A stretch of DNA of 34,385 nt from Chitinophagaceae bacterium (GTDB lineage Bacteria > Bacteroidota > Bacteroidia > Chitinophagales > Chitinophagaceae): the NCBI GenBank assembly GCA_003456175.1, contig DMPB01000099.1:1-34385 (forward strand), in the 5' to 3' direction. Shown here piece by piece: positions 34,332 through 34,385 of the stretch. Under the pieces are notes generated by a model, which worked only from the letters and a program-made list of their open reading frames with translations, was not told the DNA's origin and did not search any database. The position numbers were made by a program, and so were the translations under genes. Positions within the stretch are counted from its first letter, which is position 1. Each line of letters starts with the position of its first letter.

Positions 34332-34385
34332 TAATTGCGTTTTATTGCAGGATGATAAATGCAAAACGTATTTTCACCAACTAAA
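34332..34385 (-). CDS. Possible 3' end of a gene entering from the right edge
   Basis: One minus-strand frame is open from the edge for 17 codons (ending IYHPAIKRN) and stops with TAA at 34332-34334, ten bases before the motif hairpin. The other two minus-strand frames hit stops at once. This is the pattern of a gene end followed by a terminator, but it is too short to identify. Confidence 0.3.

Noticed and set aside
1..34385. CRISPR array, tRNA or rRNA genes
   Set aside because: No regularly spaced repeats, cloverleaf-like sequences or rRNA segments were seen. The dispersed motif is too short and irregularly spaced to be CRISPR.

Overview
This 34.4 kb window looks like chromosomal DNA from a pigmented, exopolysaccharide-producing member of the Bacteroidota, probably near the Chitinophagaceae. 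That placement is an inference. It rests on the low GC content, the CrtD/CruF type of carotenoid operon, large multi-SLBB export proteins, a carboxypeptidase-regulatory-like domain protein, and promoter elements of the Bacteroidota type (TTTG, 19 bases, TAnnTTTG). Every convincing gene lies on the minus strand, so the cluster is read from high to low coordinates.

Right part (about 34.3 to 14.6 kb): one long exopolysaccharide/O-antigen-like operon. It starts at a near-perfect promoter (34207-34237) and ends at a strong hairpin terminator (14550-14578). In transcription order it holds a Wza-like exporter, a Wzz-like protein, a GT11 fucosyltransferase, a Wzy-like polymerase, two GT2-type glycosyltransferases, a second GT11 enzyme, a GT4-like enzyme, a Wzx-like flippase, another GT2, gmd and fcl (GDP-L-fucose synthesis), a second Wza/Wzz pair, and rmlB, rmlC and rmlA. 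The product is predicted to be a fucose-containing polymer that also carries a dTDP-deoxysugar. I see no rmlD, no priming glycosyltransferase and no Wzc-type kinase here.

Middle (14.4 to 5.4 kb): a MerR-family regulator with a cobalamin-binding domain has its own promoter, a probable operator and a terminator. Next comes a compact carotenoid operon: ECF sigma factor, crtI, crtB, idi, a crtD-like desaturase, a cruF-like gene, crtZ, crtY and a YceI-family isoprenoid-binding protein. Several of these genes overlap or nearly touch. The set predicts a hydroxylated carotenoid, either zeaxanthin or a monocyclic 1'-hydroxy type such as saproxanthin.

Left part (5.4 kb to 1): an Ldh_2-family malate/lactate-type dehydrogenase, aspartate kinase, a carboxypeptidase-regulatory-like surface protein, D-lactate dehydrogenase (ldhA), and the start of a glycine-rich lipoprotein that runs off the left edge.

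The most unusual signal is not a gene. A short motif, TTTACCGYAAGG, occurs exactly 13 times by eye, and a sister form, TTTACGYAAG followed by T or G, occurs 10 times. They lie on both strands, in several reading frames, inside genes and between them. This is far above chance and resembles the density of DNA-uptake or highly iterated genomic motifs. Two copies face each other at 34284-34321 and form a hairpin, much like uptake-sequence terminators in other bacteria.
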